A DNA stretch of 64,000 bases from Gemmatimonadota bacterium (GTDB lineage: Bacteria > Gemmatimonadota > Gemmatimonadetes > Gemmatimonadales > Gemmatimonadaceae), in contig PLCA01000013.1 of NCBI GenBank assembly GCA_003134685.1, forward strand, positions 62,001 through 126,000, given 5' to 3'. The notes under the pieces are model-generated. The model searched no databases. It saw nothing but the letters and a program-made list of their open reading frames with translations, and was not told where the DNA came from. Position 1 is the first letter of the stretch, and every line of letters begins with the position of its first letter. Below are positions 54,205-64,000 of the stretch, piece by piece. The position numbers and the translations under genes were made by a program.

Positions 54205-57146
54205 TGCGCTACATGCCTCTCGTTGTGTGCGCAGCGCTTACTCTGTCCGCGCCAATGAGTCTTTCGGCCCAAGTCCGGGTGGTCACTCCGTCGCGGCGCG
54301 ACACAGTTCGGGCGCGCCCGGACACGTCTCGCCACGACAGCACCGGTATCGATTCCACCAAGCCGAAGGATCTGCTCAAGTGGAACGAGCCCGATTCTGT
54401 CATGCGAGTCCTGATGGCCCGTCCCGGCTACAGCGCGACCCGGTATCAGGGTGACATAGCGGTGTTCAATGCGCAGACCCATGCACTCCAGCTCGTGGGG
54501 AAGAAGGCGGGCGTCAATCGCGACCAGACCATACTCGTGGGCGACAGCATCATCTACAACGATTCGACCAAGATCATAGTGGCGCGGGGCGATACCGTGA
54601 TACTCCGCGATCCCCAGCAGCAGGCCGCCGACGTCATCGCGCGCGGTCGCATGGTGTACAACGTCGAGCATCACCGCGGTGTGGTCGAGAACATCTCGAC
54701 CGCAATCGAAGAGACGGGCCAGCATTGGCTCGTCGGTGGAAAGAACGCCGCCTTCGTGAGCGACACCACGCGCGGACGCGAGACCGCGTTCTACGTCCGG
54801 AACGGCACGATTACCAGCTGCGACGACTCGATTCCCGATTACCATTTTCGGTCGAACGAGATCAAGATGATCACGAAGAACATCATGGTTGCCCGGCCGG
54901 CGATCCTGTACATCGGCGACGTGCCGATCATGTGGCTTCCGTTCATTTTCCAGGACATTCGCTCGGGCCGCCGCAGCGGTGTCATCACGCCGCGCTTCGG
55001 AGTGAGCGAGCTGTTCCGCAACAGCCCCACGTACCGGCGCCACGTCGAGAACCTCGGCTACTACTTCGCGATCAGCGACTACATGGACGCGCAGGTCGCG
55101 CTCGATTGGCGCAGCGGAGCGCGACCGACCGTGGGCGATCCGGGTTGGGTCCAGCTGAATGGAGAGATGCAGTATCGCTGGCTCGACAGGTTCGTGAGCG
55201 GCCGGCTTGGGGTGTCGCAACACGACCAGGGCGACGGCTCGAAGAACACGAGCGTGAGCTGGAGCCATTCGCAGGCTTTTTCCCAAAGCACTCACTTTAC
55301 CACGAACATCAACTACGTCAGCAACACGTTCGTTCAGAGGACCTCGGCGTTCAATCCGGCGGCGGTCCTCGCCAGCATTAACTCGAGTGCGAACTACGAC
55401 ACCAAGATAGGTCCCGCCTCACTGAGCCTGGGCGGCACACGAACGCAGCACCCGGGACGAACCGAGGTCGAGCAGAGCTTTCCGAACTTCAGCATCACGG
55501 TTCCAACACTGTCGCCGGTCTCGTGGTTCGACTGGTCGCCCGGCTTCAGCGTGTCGACGAACCAGATCCTCAACAGCGACCAGGGTGCCGAGTTTCCCTA
55601 CCGGTACTTCACGAACCAGACGGGACTGCCGGACAGCGTTCGTCGAGTACTCAACTCGCGCAATACCGGCTCGAGCTTCAACACACCCATCAGAATCGGC
55701 GGCTTCACTTGGAGCAATTCATTCACCCTCGCCGATCAGGAGAATGATGCTCCCGCGTCGGTCAAAGTGACGGATGTAAACGACTCGTCGAAGGTAACGC
55801 CCACGATATTCGCCAAGACGTTCTCGACCCAAATCGATTGGCAGACCGGCATCAACCTCCCCGCCTTCCTCCAGAGCTCCCTGAAAGTGTCACCGTCGGT
55901 GTCATTCGGGAACGTCGACGGACACAGCTATTGGCGGCGCACACAATTGGACGGCGGGAAGCTTGTTCACCAGACGAAGCGGCCCACCATCGGTCTCAGC
56001 GCGTCACCCACGCTCTTCGCGCTCTTTCCCGGTTTTGGCCCGGTGTTGCGGTTTCGTCATTCCATCACGCCCATCATCAGCTATGGCTACTCGCCGGCCG
56101 CAAACATCAGCGACGAGTACCTCCATTCGCTGAACACGAGCCGGCAGGGGTATCTGGGCGCGCTGGCGCAGAACAGAGTGAGCCTGGGACTGTCCCACGT
56201 GCTGGAAGCGAAGCTCAAGTCCAGCGATACGAGCAGCACGGCGGAGCCGAGGAAGATAAAAATCCTGTCCATGAATTTCTCCTCTCTGGCGTACGATTTC
56301 GAGCGAGCGCGCCAGACCCATCGCTCCGGGTTCGCCACCGACGCCATAAGCTCCGATTTCTCGACCGATCTCATCCCCAGCTTTCACGGAGGGGTCCACT
56401 ACTCGCTCTACCAGGGAGACATCCTGAGCGACACTGCGCGGTTCAAGCCGTTCCGCGAGAGCATCGACGCGGGCTTCACCATCAACTCGCAGTCGGGAAT
56501 CTTCGGGGCCATTAGCAGAGTGTTTGGCCGGGCAGTCCCGCAGCAGAACCCGCAGATCGAGCGCGTGGAAAAGAGTCCGGACGACGCGCAGGCGAGCGCG
56601 GTGGCATCGACGCCGGTCGCGGGCATTTCAGCGAGAAACCGTCAGTACAACATTCCGGAGACGCAGGGCTGGTCGGCGACCCTTCAGTACAGCTCGAGCC
56701 GCCAGCGTCCTCCGACGGGCAACGCGACAATAGTCGACAACAATCCGGCGGTCAAATGCGCCCCGGCTATATCGAACCCGATCATATACCAGCAGTGCAT
56801 TGAGGCCGAATCCGCGAACCCCAACGGCGGTGTACCGCTGCCGGCCGCCACGGCCGGTGGCGCTTTCTTTCGGACGCCCGCGCGAGACAACCTGAATTCG
56901 AACATGAGCTTCCACCTGACGCCGAATTGGGCCGGATCCTGGAGCACGAACTATGACTTCCAGGCGCATAAGTTCGGAAGCCACGTTGTCACTCTTCAGC
57001 GGGCGCTGCACGACTGGAAGGCGATCTTTGCCTTCACGCAAGCTCCCAACGGGAACTTCGCTTTCAACTTCTTCATTGCCCTCACCGCCGAGCCCGATCT
57101 AAAATTCAACTATGACAAGCAGACGTACCGCCCGATAGCCCCCTGA
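54204..57146 (+). CDS. lptD: LptD-like LPS assembly outer membrane protein
   Basis: 980 residues with a signal peptide ending near LSAQ, an OstA-like N-terminal domain (about 85-250; DGDTVIL-type turns and an YQGD motif), and a long C-terminal beta-barrel rich in alternating aromatic and polar residues. LptD inserts lipopolysaccharide into the outer leaflet. The C-terminal residue pattern is not a clear barrel-terminal Phe, so assignment rests on domain order and length. It overlaps tatC's stop by one base. Confidence 0.8.
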   Translation: MRYMPLVVCAALTLSAPMSLSAQVRVVTPSRRDTVRARPDTSRHDSTGIDSTKPKDLLKWNEPDSVMRVLMARPGYSATRYQGDIAVFNAQTHALQLVGKKAGVNRDQTILVGDSIIYNDSTKIIVARGDTVILRDPQQQAADVIARGRMVYNVEHHRGVVENISTAIEETGQHWLVGGKNAAFVSDTTRGRETAFYVRNGTITSCDDSIPDYHFRSNEIKMITKNIMVARPAILYIGDVPIMWLPFIFQDIRSGRRSGVITPRFGVSELFRNSPTYRRHVENLGYYFAISDYMDAQVALDWRSGARPTVGDPGWVQLNGEMQYRWLDRFVSGRLGVSQHDQGDGSKNTSVSWSHSQAFSQSTHFTTNINYVSNTFVQRTSAFNPAAVLASINSSANYDTKIGPASLSLGGTRTQHPGRTEVEQSFPNFSITVPTLSPVSWFDWSPGFSVSTNQILNSDQGAEFPYRYFTNQTGLPDSVRRVLNSRNTGSSFNTPIRIGGFTWSNSFTLADQENDAPASVKVTDVNDSSKVTPTIFAKTFSTQIDWQTGINLPAFLQSSLKVSPSVSFGNVDGHSYWRRTQLDGGKLVHQTKRPTIGLSASPTLFALFPGFGPVLRFRHSITPIISYGYSPAANISDEYLHSLNTSRQGYLGALAQNRVSLGLSHVLEAKLKSSDTSSTAEPRKIKILSMNFSSLAYDFERARQTHRSGFATDAISSDFSTDLIPSFHGGVHYSLYQGDILSDTARFKPFRESIDAGFTINSQSGIFGAISRVFGRAVPQQNPQIERVEKSPDDAQASAVASTPVAGISARNRQYNIPETQGWSATLQYSSSRQRPPTGNATIVDNNPAVKCAPAISNPIIYQQCIEAESANPNGGVPLPAATAGGAFFRTPARDNLNSNMSFHLTPNWAGSWSTNYDFQAHKFGSHVVTLQRALHDWKAIFAFTQAPNGNFAFNFFIALTAEPDLKFNYDKQTYRPIAP

Positions 57147-57148
57147 AG

Positions 57149-58231
57149 TTGACCCAACGGCTCAACATCACGAATGGAGACAGCGCCGCCGCCACCCTGA
57201 GCGAGGCCGGCGTCGAAGGCAAGATCATACCCTGGCGCGACGTGCTCCACGAGGGACCCGTTGATTCGTCGCTCTCGCTCGAGGCGCTGAGCAAGGAGCG
57301 CGCGCGGTTCATCTCGGAGCAGGGGTGGGATGATTTCGCGCACGTGAGCGGAAGCTTCACGGAGCGCGATCGAGTGATCCGGCATCTGGATTACTTCGAC
57401 GAGGTGGTGCTCTGGTTCGAGGATGACCTATACGACCAGCTGCAGCTCATACAGCTCCTCGACTTTCTCGCGCGCGGCGCCGCTCGTGGGAAGACGCTCT
57501 CGGTGATCGTGGTGGATGGGTACATCCCACCGCTCTCGGCCACCCAGCTGAAGCATCTGGACAAAACGCGTCCACGCGTGACGCAAGAACAGCTCGAGCT
57601 GGCGAAGCGGGCGTGGAAGGCGTTCGGGTCGGCCGACCCGACTTCGATCTCGAAGCTCCTCGACGAGAGCACATCTGCTCTTCCGTACCTTGCCCCCGCT
57701 CTGAGACGGCATCTCGAGGAGTTTCCATCTTCGGTCAACGGACTGTCCCGCTCCGAGCATGAGGCGCTCACCGCGATCGGTGCCGGGCACTCGACCCCCG
57801 TCGCCGCATTCCTCGAGGTTGCCACAAAACAGGAGAGCATCTTCCTCGGAGACATCGTCTTCTATTCGTACCTGGAGAGACTGAGCGGCAAGAAGGACGC
57901 GCTCGTCACCTGGAAGGATGGAACGCCGGTGATCGCTCCGACGTCGGAGAGAGCGCGCGAGTTCGTGGAGGGCGAGCTGATGCTGACGTCGCTCGGGCGC
58001 GAAGTGCTCGCGGGAAACAAGGATTGGCACAGCATCCACAACAGAACTCGATGGCTGGGCGGAGTGGAGATCATTCCGGGCGAAGAAGGGTGGCGCTGGG
58101 ATCCTGCCCAGCGACTCATGCGTCGGGGTGTCGCGGCAAGCTCACGGAAGCGTGGTGCCGCGAAAAAGACAAAGAGCGGTGCCCCGAAGAAGCGTATCCC
58201 CGCCAGGCGCGCTCCTCGAAAAAAGAAATGA
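57149..58231 (+). CDS. DUF1835-domain protein with basic C-terminal tail
   Basis: 360 residues. The N-terminus MTQRLNITNGDSAAATLSEAG and the block IIPWRDVLHEGPV are typical of the DUF1835 family, whose biochemical role is not established. The central part is helical, with several conserved-looking acidic and tryptophan residues. The last 35 residues are almost all Lys, Arg, Ala and Gly (SRKRGAAKKTKSG, RAPRKKK), suggesting binding to nucleic acid or another polyanion. TTG 57149 lies two bases after lptD, and hutH starts within its stop. Confidence 0.78.
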   Translation: MTQRLNITNGDSAAATLSEAGVEGKIIPWRDVLHEGPVDSSLSLEALSKERARFISEQGWDDFAHVSGSFTERDRVIRHLDYFDEVVLWFEDDLYDQLQLIQLLDFLARGAARGKTLSVIVVDGYIPPLSATQLKHLDKTRPRVTQEQLELAKRAWKAFGSADPTSISKLLDESTSALPYLAPALRRHLEEFPSSVNGLSRSEHEALTAIGAGHSTPVAAFLEVATKQESIFLGDIVFYSYLERLSGKKDALVTWKDGTPVIAPTSERAREFVEGELMLTSLGREVLAGNKDWHSIHNRTRWLGGVEIIPGEEGWRWDPAQRLMRRGVAASSRKRGAAKKTKSGAPKKRIPARRAPRKKK

Positions 58232-59744
58232 CAGAGAAACTTCTCATCAACGGTGACACGCTCACCGTCGATGAAGCCTACGCAGTGGCAGCCGAGCGGC
58301 TGCGCGTCAGCTTGGCGCCGAAAGCCCGCGAGCGAATGCTCCGCACCCGCGCCGTCGTGGACGACATCGTGCGCAGCAACGCCGTCGTCTACGGAGTCAC
58401 CACGGGTTTCGGAAAGCTCTCAGAGGTCGCGATTCCGCCCGACAAGCTGGCCCAGCTGCAGGTGAACGTCGTGCGCAGCCACGCCGCGGGAGTCGGAGAC
58501 CGCCTGCCGGAGCGCGAGGTGAGAGCGATGATGCTCCTCCGCGCCAACGTGATCGCAAAGGGCTACTCGGGCGCGCGTCCGGAACTCGTCGATCTCATTC
58601 TCGAGATGCTGAACGGCGATGTCTATCCGCCGATTCCCGAGCAGGGGAGCGTTGGCGCGAGCGGTGATCTCGCGCCGCTGGCTCACCTCGCGCTCTCTCT
58701 CATCGGCGAGGGCACGCTGATCAAGGGCGATCGCGAAGACTCGGCGGCGAAGCTTCTGCGTGAGATTGGCGCGAAGCCGGTGGTTCTCGCGCCGAAGGAA
58801 GGGATCACGCTCATCAATGGAACTCAAGCTCATACGGCCGTGGCGCTCATCGCGCTCGTCCACGCCCGCGCTCTCTGGCGCACCGCCCACGTGGCAGGCG
58901 CAATGTCGCTCGAGGCTCTGCTCGGCACCCCGGTCGCCTTCGACGAAAGAATTCACGATGCCCGCGGCCAGAAAGGGCAATCTCGTTCTGCGGCGCTGCT
59001 TCGCGACCTGCTCGCGGACAGCGAGCTGCGTGAGTCGCACCGGCACGGCGATCCACGCGTGCAGGATCCCTACGCGCTCCGATGCATGCCGCAGGTGCAC
59101 GGACCGGTGCTCGACGCGCTCGACTTCATTGACGAGGCGGTGTCGAGAGAGCTCAACGCGGCGACCGATAATCCGCTCGTCTTCGAGAATGGCGAGACGC
59201 TGAGCGGCGGAAACTTTCACGGACTTACAGTCGCGATGGCGCTCGACTTCCTCGCGATCGTGCTGACCCACATGGCGACGATGGCGGAGCGGCGTATAGA
59301 CAGACTGGTCCATCCCGATCTCAACCAGGGTTTGCCGGCGTTTCTTTCGCCGGACCCGGGCGTCAATTCCGGCTTCATGATGGCACAAGTCACAGCCGCC
59401 GCACTCGCGAGTGAGTGCAAGGTGCTCTCGCATCCCGCGAGCGTGGACACGATCCCCACGGACGGCAGCAAGGAAGACGTCGTCCCAATGGCAATGGGCG
59501 CCGCGTGGAAGGCGCGGCGCGTTCTTCGCAATCTGGAGAACATTCTGGCGATCGAGCTGATGTGCGGAGCGCAGGCAATCGACTTCAGGGCGCCGCTGCG
59601 TCCCGGCCAAGGCGTGCGCACTGCGCACCAGCGTGTGCGCGCGATCGTGCCGAGGCTCGAGGGCGACCGCGTGCTGAGCGGCGACATCTCGGCACTCCGT
59701 AACGCTGTCTCGGAGATGCGCTTCGCCGACATTGGCACCGTGAC

Positions 59745-59748
<4 letters not shown>
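58228..59748 (+). CDS. hutH: Histidine ammonia-lyase
   Basis: 506 residues, deaminating histidine to urocanate. The MIO cofactor precursor Ala144-Ser145-Gly146 is in [12 protein letters not shown], as in all members, and later blocks [10 protein letters not shown] and NPLVFENGE match. ATG 58228 overlaps the DUF1835 stop. It is the first hut gene; hutU overlaps its stop by four bases. Confidence 0.96.
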
Positions 59749-61448
<1,700 letters not shown>

Positions 61449-61449
61449 C

Positions 61450-62451
61450 ATGCTCACCAGTGAGTTCAAGCCGTGGCACGTACCGATCTTCCTGGCCAAG
61501 TACGCATACCTCACCGCCACGCGGCGTCCGGTCCTCGTTTCTTTCGAGGTCACGAAGCGCTGCAACGCCCGCTGCGACTTCTGCGACTACTGGAAGACTG
61601 ATCCGTCAGCCAAGGCTGCCGAGATAAACTCTTTCGCTGCGGCCGCCAGGTTCTTCAACCCGATGGTCATCACATTCACCGGCGGCGAGCCGACGCTGAG
61701 AGGCGACCTCGAAGACTTGGTGGCAGGGGTGAACGGCGCGGTGAGGCTCAAATACATGACGCTTCTTACGCATGGCGGAATGCTCTCGCCGGAGCGTTCC
61801 CGCTCCCTCTGGAAGGCTGGCATCAATCAATTCAACATCTCGCTCGACTTTCTCGATGAGCGGCACGACCGCGCGCGCGGTATTCCCGGCCTCACCAGCA
61901 AGATCATGCGGACAATTCCAAGAATGCGCGAGATCGGGATCACCGGCATCCGATTCAACACCGTGATCAAGCGCGACAATCTGGATCAACTGATGCCGAT
62001 CGTCCAGCGTGCGCGCGAGCTGGGCTGCGGTGTCAACTTCAGCTGCTACACCGACTCCAAGAACGGCAACACCGAGGGCCTCATCGAGCGCGCCCAGACG
62101 CGCGAGCTGGAAGAAACGGTGCGGGAGCTGCTCGCATTCAAGCGGCAGACGCGCGGGGTCATCACCAACTCGGACTACTACCTGGAGCAAATTCCCCGCT
62201 ACGTGCGGGGCGAGATCATCGAGCCTTGCCGCTCCGGAATGCGGACCATTCACATCGATCCCCTCGGGCGCGTCAAGCGTTGCCCCGATTTCCCGACCGA
62301 CTTCCATTGGACGGAATTTCGTAAGTACGAACCGATCGACTGCAACGCATGCTTCTACGCGTGTCGCGGCGAGGCGCAGGCTCCGCTCCGCTTTTCTCGC
62401 GTGCTGGATGTGATGGCGTCGCCGGCGCCACTGGTTGGGCAACATGCTTGA
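61450..62451 (+). CDS. Radical SAM protein inside the hut operon
   Basis: 333 residues with the radical SAM cluster motif Cys38-x3-Cys42-x2-Cys45 (CNARCDFC), GGEP near residue 78, and an extra cysteine-rich C-terminus (Cys residues in EPCRSG, KRCPDF, IDCNACFYAC), suggesting a second, SPASM/twitch-like iron-sulfur cluster. Such proteins modify peptides, proteins or small molecules. It starts one base after hutU and 171 bases before hutI, so it is cotranscribed with histidine catabolism, but no known step needs it. It may act on an unrelated substrate. Confidence 0.85.
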   Translation: MLTSEFKPWHVPIFLAKYAYLTATRRPVLVSFEVTKRCNARCDFCDYWKTDPSAKAAEINSFAAAARFFNPMVITFTGGEPTLRGDLEDLVAGVNGAVRLKYMTLLTHGGMLSPERSRSLWKAGINQFNISLDFLDERHDRARGIPGLTSKIMRTIPRMREIGITGIRFNTVIKRDNLDQLMPIVQRARELGCGVNFSCYTDSKNGNTEGLIERAQTRELEETVRELLAFKRQTRGVITNSDYYLEQIPRYVRGEIIEPCRSGMRTIHIDPLGRVKRCPDFPTDFHWTEFRKYEPIDCNACFYACRGEAQAPLRFSRVLDVMASPAPLVGQHA

Positions 62452-62599
62452 TGGAGGCGACGATCCGAGCACAACCAACAAAGGTCGCTGTGGCCCTCAT
62501 GGCACAGGCAAATACAATTCGTTTTTCTCTCACGCCTGTGAGGTCGGTCCCGTTGCAGTTAGCGCGCGGCGAAACGGCGAGAAGCGGGCAGCGGGCGGC

Positions 62600-62617
62600 A
62601 GCGTAGTTATCAGTTAC
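62600..62617. repeat. Possible end fragment of the large inverted-repeat family
   Basis: AGCGTAGTTATCAGTTA matches the reverse complement of 2981-2997 in copy A at 15 of 17 positions. It sits in the 171-base gap before hutI, just after GGGCGG, as expected for the element end. No opposing arm is visible, so it may be a decayed copy. Confidence 0.4.
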
Positions 62618-62622
62618 ACTCA

Positions 62623-63933
62623 ATGCTGAACGATCTCCTCTTTGTGAACGCCGCGCAGATCGTCACCTGCACCGGCCCGGCCCGAGCACGAAAAGGAAAG
62701 GAGATGCGCGACGCCGGTATCCTGACGAACACCGCGGTCGCCGTCAGCAGCGGACGCATCGCGATGATCGGTGCGGCGTGCGATCTCCTGCGCGCCTATC
62801 CGGACGCCGAAGTAGTCGATTGCCACGGAGGTGTGCTCACTCCGGGCCTGGTCGATTCGCATACCCACGCCGTATTCGGCAAGCCGAGGTTCGAGGAGCA
62901 CGAGCTGCGCGCGGAAGGCTTCGACTACATGGAGATCGCAAAGCGTGGGGGCGGAATCCACGCTTCGGTTCGCGACTTTCGCGAGCGCAGCGAGGAGGAC
63001 CTTTTCAAGCTCGCGCTGACGCGCCTGAAGGAGTTGGCCTCTTACGGAACCACCACCCTCGAGATCAAGAGCGGCTACGGCCTCTCCGTTGAAGACGAGC
63101 TGAAGGCGCTCCGTGTGATCGGACGACTTGCCGAGCGCCAGCCGATGCGCATCGTGCCGACGTGGCTCGGCGCGCACGAAATCCCCCATGAATACCGGAC
63201 CAGCGAAGCGCGGCGCGGCGAGTTCATCGATCTCCTGATCAAGACCCTTCTGCCCAAGGTCGTCGCGCAGGGCATTGCGCGCTTTGCCGACGTCTTCTGC
63301 GAGCCGGGGGTGTTCACGATCGACGAGGCGCGTCGAATTCTCGAAGCGTCGCGCCAGGCCGGACTCGGCATCAAGATCCACGCTGATGAGCTCAAGCCAT
63401 GCGGCGGAGCAGAGCTGGCCGCTTCACTCCAGGCGGTATCGGCCGACCATCTCGCCGCAATCTCCGAGAGCGGAATCGCGGCGCTCGCCAGCTCGAACAC
63501 GGTGGCGACGCTCCTGCCCGGCACAATGCTCTTCCTTGGCAAGGCCAAGCAGGCGCCGGCCCGCGCACTGATCGATGCCGGTGCGGCGGTCGCTCTCGCC
63601 AGCGACTTCAACCCCGGCACCTCCCCAACGGTTAACTTTCCATTGATGCTAACGCTCGGTGTAAGTCAGCTACGCATGAGCCTCGCGGAAGTCCTCATCG
63701 CCGCGACGGCAAATGGGGCGGCTGCGGTGGGAATTGCGGGAGAGGTCGGGCAGATTGCGCCGGGCTTTGCCGCCGATCTCGCGCTCTTCGCAATCACCGA
63801 CGCGCGGGAGTTGCCATACTGGTACGGCGCACGTCTTTGTGTGGGGTCGTGGAAGGCTGGCGCGCCTTGTCACCCCTATGAAAGCGGAAGTAACTTGAAC
63901 GTTCGTCCCCCGGAGGCCGTGCCTACCGGGTAA
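62623..63933 (+). CDS. hutI: Imidazolonepropionase
   Basis: 436 residues, amidohydrolase fold. Metal ligands His80 and His82 are in DSHTHAVF, with HADELKPCGGAEL and SDFNPGTSPT further on, as in HutI. It opens the imidazolone ring to give formiminoglutamate. hutG or hutF are not seen before the window ends. The ATG lies directly after a short repeat fragment, and the C-terminus ends in a Pro/Gly stretch. Confidence 0.94.
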   Translation: MLNDLLFVNAAQIVTCTGPARARKGKEMRDAGILTNTAVAVSSGRIAMIGAACDLLRAYPDAEVVDCHGGVLTPGLVDSHTHAVFGKPRFEEHELRAEGFDYMEIAKRGGGIHASVRDFRERSEEDLFKLALTRLKELASYGTTTLEIKSGYGLSVEDELKALRVIGRLAERQPMRIVPTWLGAHEIPHEYRTSEARRGEFIDLLIKTLLPKVVAQGIARFADVFCEPGVFTIDEARRILEASRQAGLGIKIHADELKPCGGAELAASLQAVSADHLAAISESGIAALASSNTVATLLPGTMLFLGKAKQAPARALIDAGAAVALASDFNPGTSPTVNFPLMLTLGVSQLRMSLAEVLIAATANGAAAVGIAGEVGQIAPGFAADLALFAITDARELPYWYGARLCVGSWKAGAPCHPYESGSNLNVRPPEAVPTG

Positions 63934-63956
63934 GTCCTTTTTGCCCGGCGCCCTTA

Positions 63957-64000
63957 ATGTCCAACGTCGACAAGCTGAAAAAAAAGGCTGCCGAATTCGA
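63957..64000 (+). CDS. Start of a further gene, cut by the window edge
   Basis: ATG 63957 opens a frame of 14 full codons reading MSNVDKLKKKAAEF, a lysine-rich likely helix. No ribosome-binding site is clear. Too little is visible to name it. Confidence 0.4.
   Translation, partial: MSNVDKLKKKAAEF

Overview
The window is a high-GC chromosomal segment from a Gram-negative (diderm) bacterium. An outer membrane is implied by the BamD-like, LptD-like and Tol proteins. Gemmatimonadota is my best guess at the phylum, from the pairing of inositol-phosphate synthase with a CDP-alcohol transferase, the gene neighbourhoods and the codon bias; this is inference, because there is no 16S gene here. There is no prophage, transposase, CRISPR array or defence island. 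Apart from a transporter at the left edge and one tRNA, every gene I can support is on the + strand, giving about 62 kb of co-directional genes, many with ATGA, TGATG or GTGA start-stop overlaps.

Layout. 1-3.5 kb: an edge-truncated SSS symporter divergent from a NamZ-type muramidase, with direct repeats between them, then a small lipoprotein. 3.6-6.9 kb: phosphatidylinositol genes (CDP-alcohol transferase, inositol-3-phosphate synthase) and a run of small proteins, one of which looks like the collapsed remnant of a 2-oxoacid dehydrogenase E1. 6.9-13.6 kb: E2 acyltransferase, two small conserved-looking proteins, a PHP phosphoesterase, a PTR1-like reductase with an altered active site, TrxB, a metallo-beta-lactamase-fold hydrolase and aspartase. 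14-18.2 kb: an Rrf2 regulator, tRNA-Leu(CAG), SmpB, an amidase, PyrD and PyrF. 18.3-21.8 kb: the rpmJ-rpsM-rpsK-rpsD and rpoA-rplQ-rpmB ribosomal/RNA polymerase block.

22-30.9 kb: carB abuts a set of genes for UDP-diacetamido-glucuronate-type sugars (wbpD, wbpB, wbpE, wbpA) plus a UDP-glucose dehydrogenase. 30.9-35.6 kb: BamD-like lipoprotein, NadD and a long SecA. 35.7-44 kb: an oxidoreductase, RadC, a Rel/Spo (p)ppGpp enzyme, UvrB, TsaE, TsaB, RimI and SSB. 44.4-49.4 kb: a LysM protein, a HemX/CcsA-like membrane protein, a precorrin-2 dehydrogenase, HemA and a sugar epimerase. 49.4-57.1 kb: an envelope module, tolQ-tolR-tolA-tolB-cpoB (no pal), tatC and lptD. 57.1-64 kb: a DUF1835-type protein and a histidine-utilisation operon (hutH, hutU, a radical SAM gene, hutI), then the first codons of another gene.

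The least explained material is between genes. A family of roughly 190-230 bp nested inverted repeats occurs three times. It shares an internal core, but in one copy both terminal arms are replaced together so that pairing is kept. A short piece that looks like the end of the same element lies just before hutI. A second, unrelated 51-bp repeat occurs twice. I read these as undescribed dispersed elements; their function is unknown.
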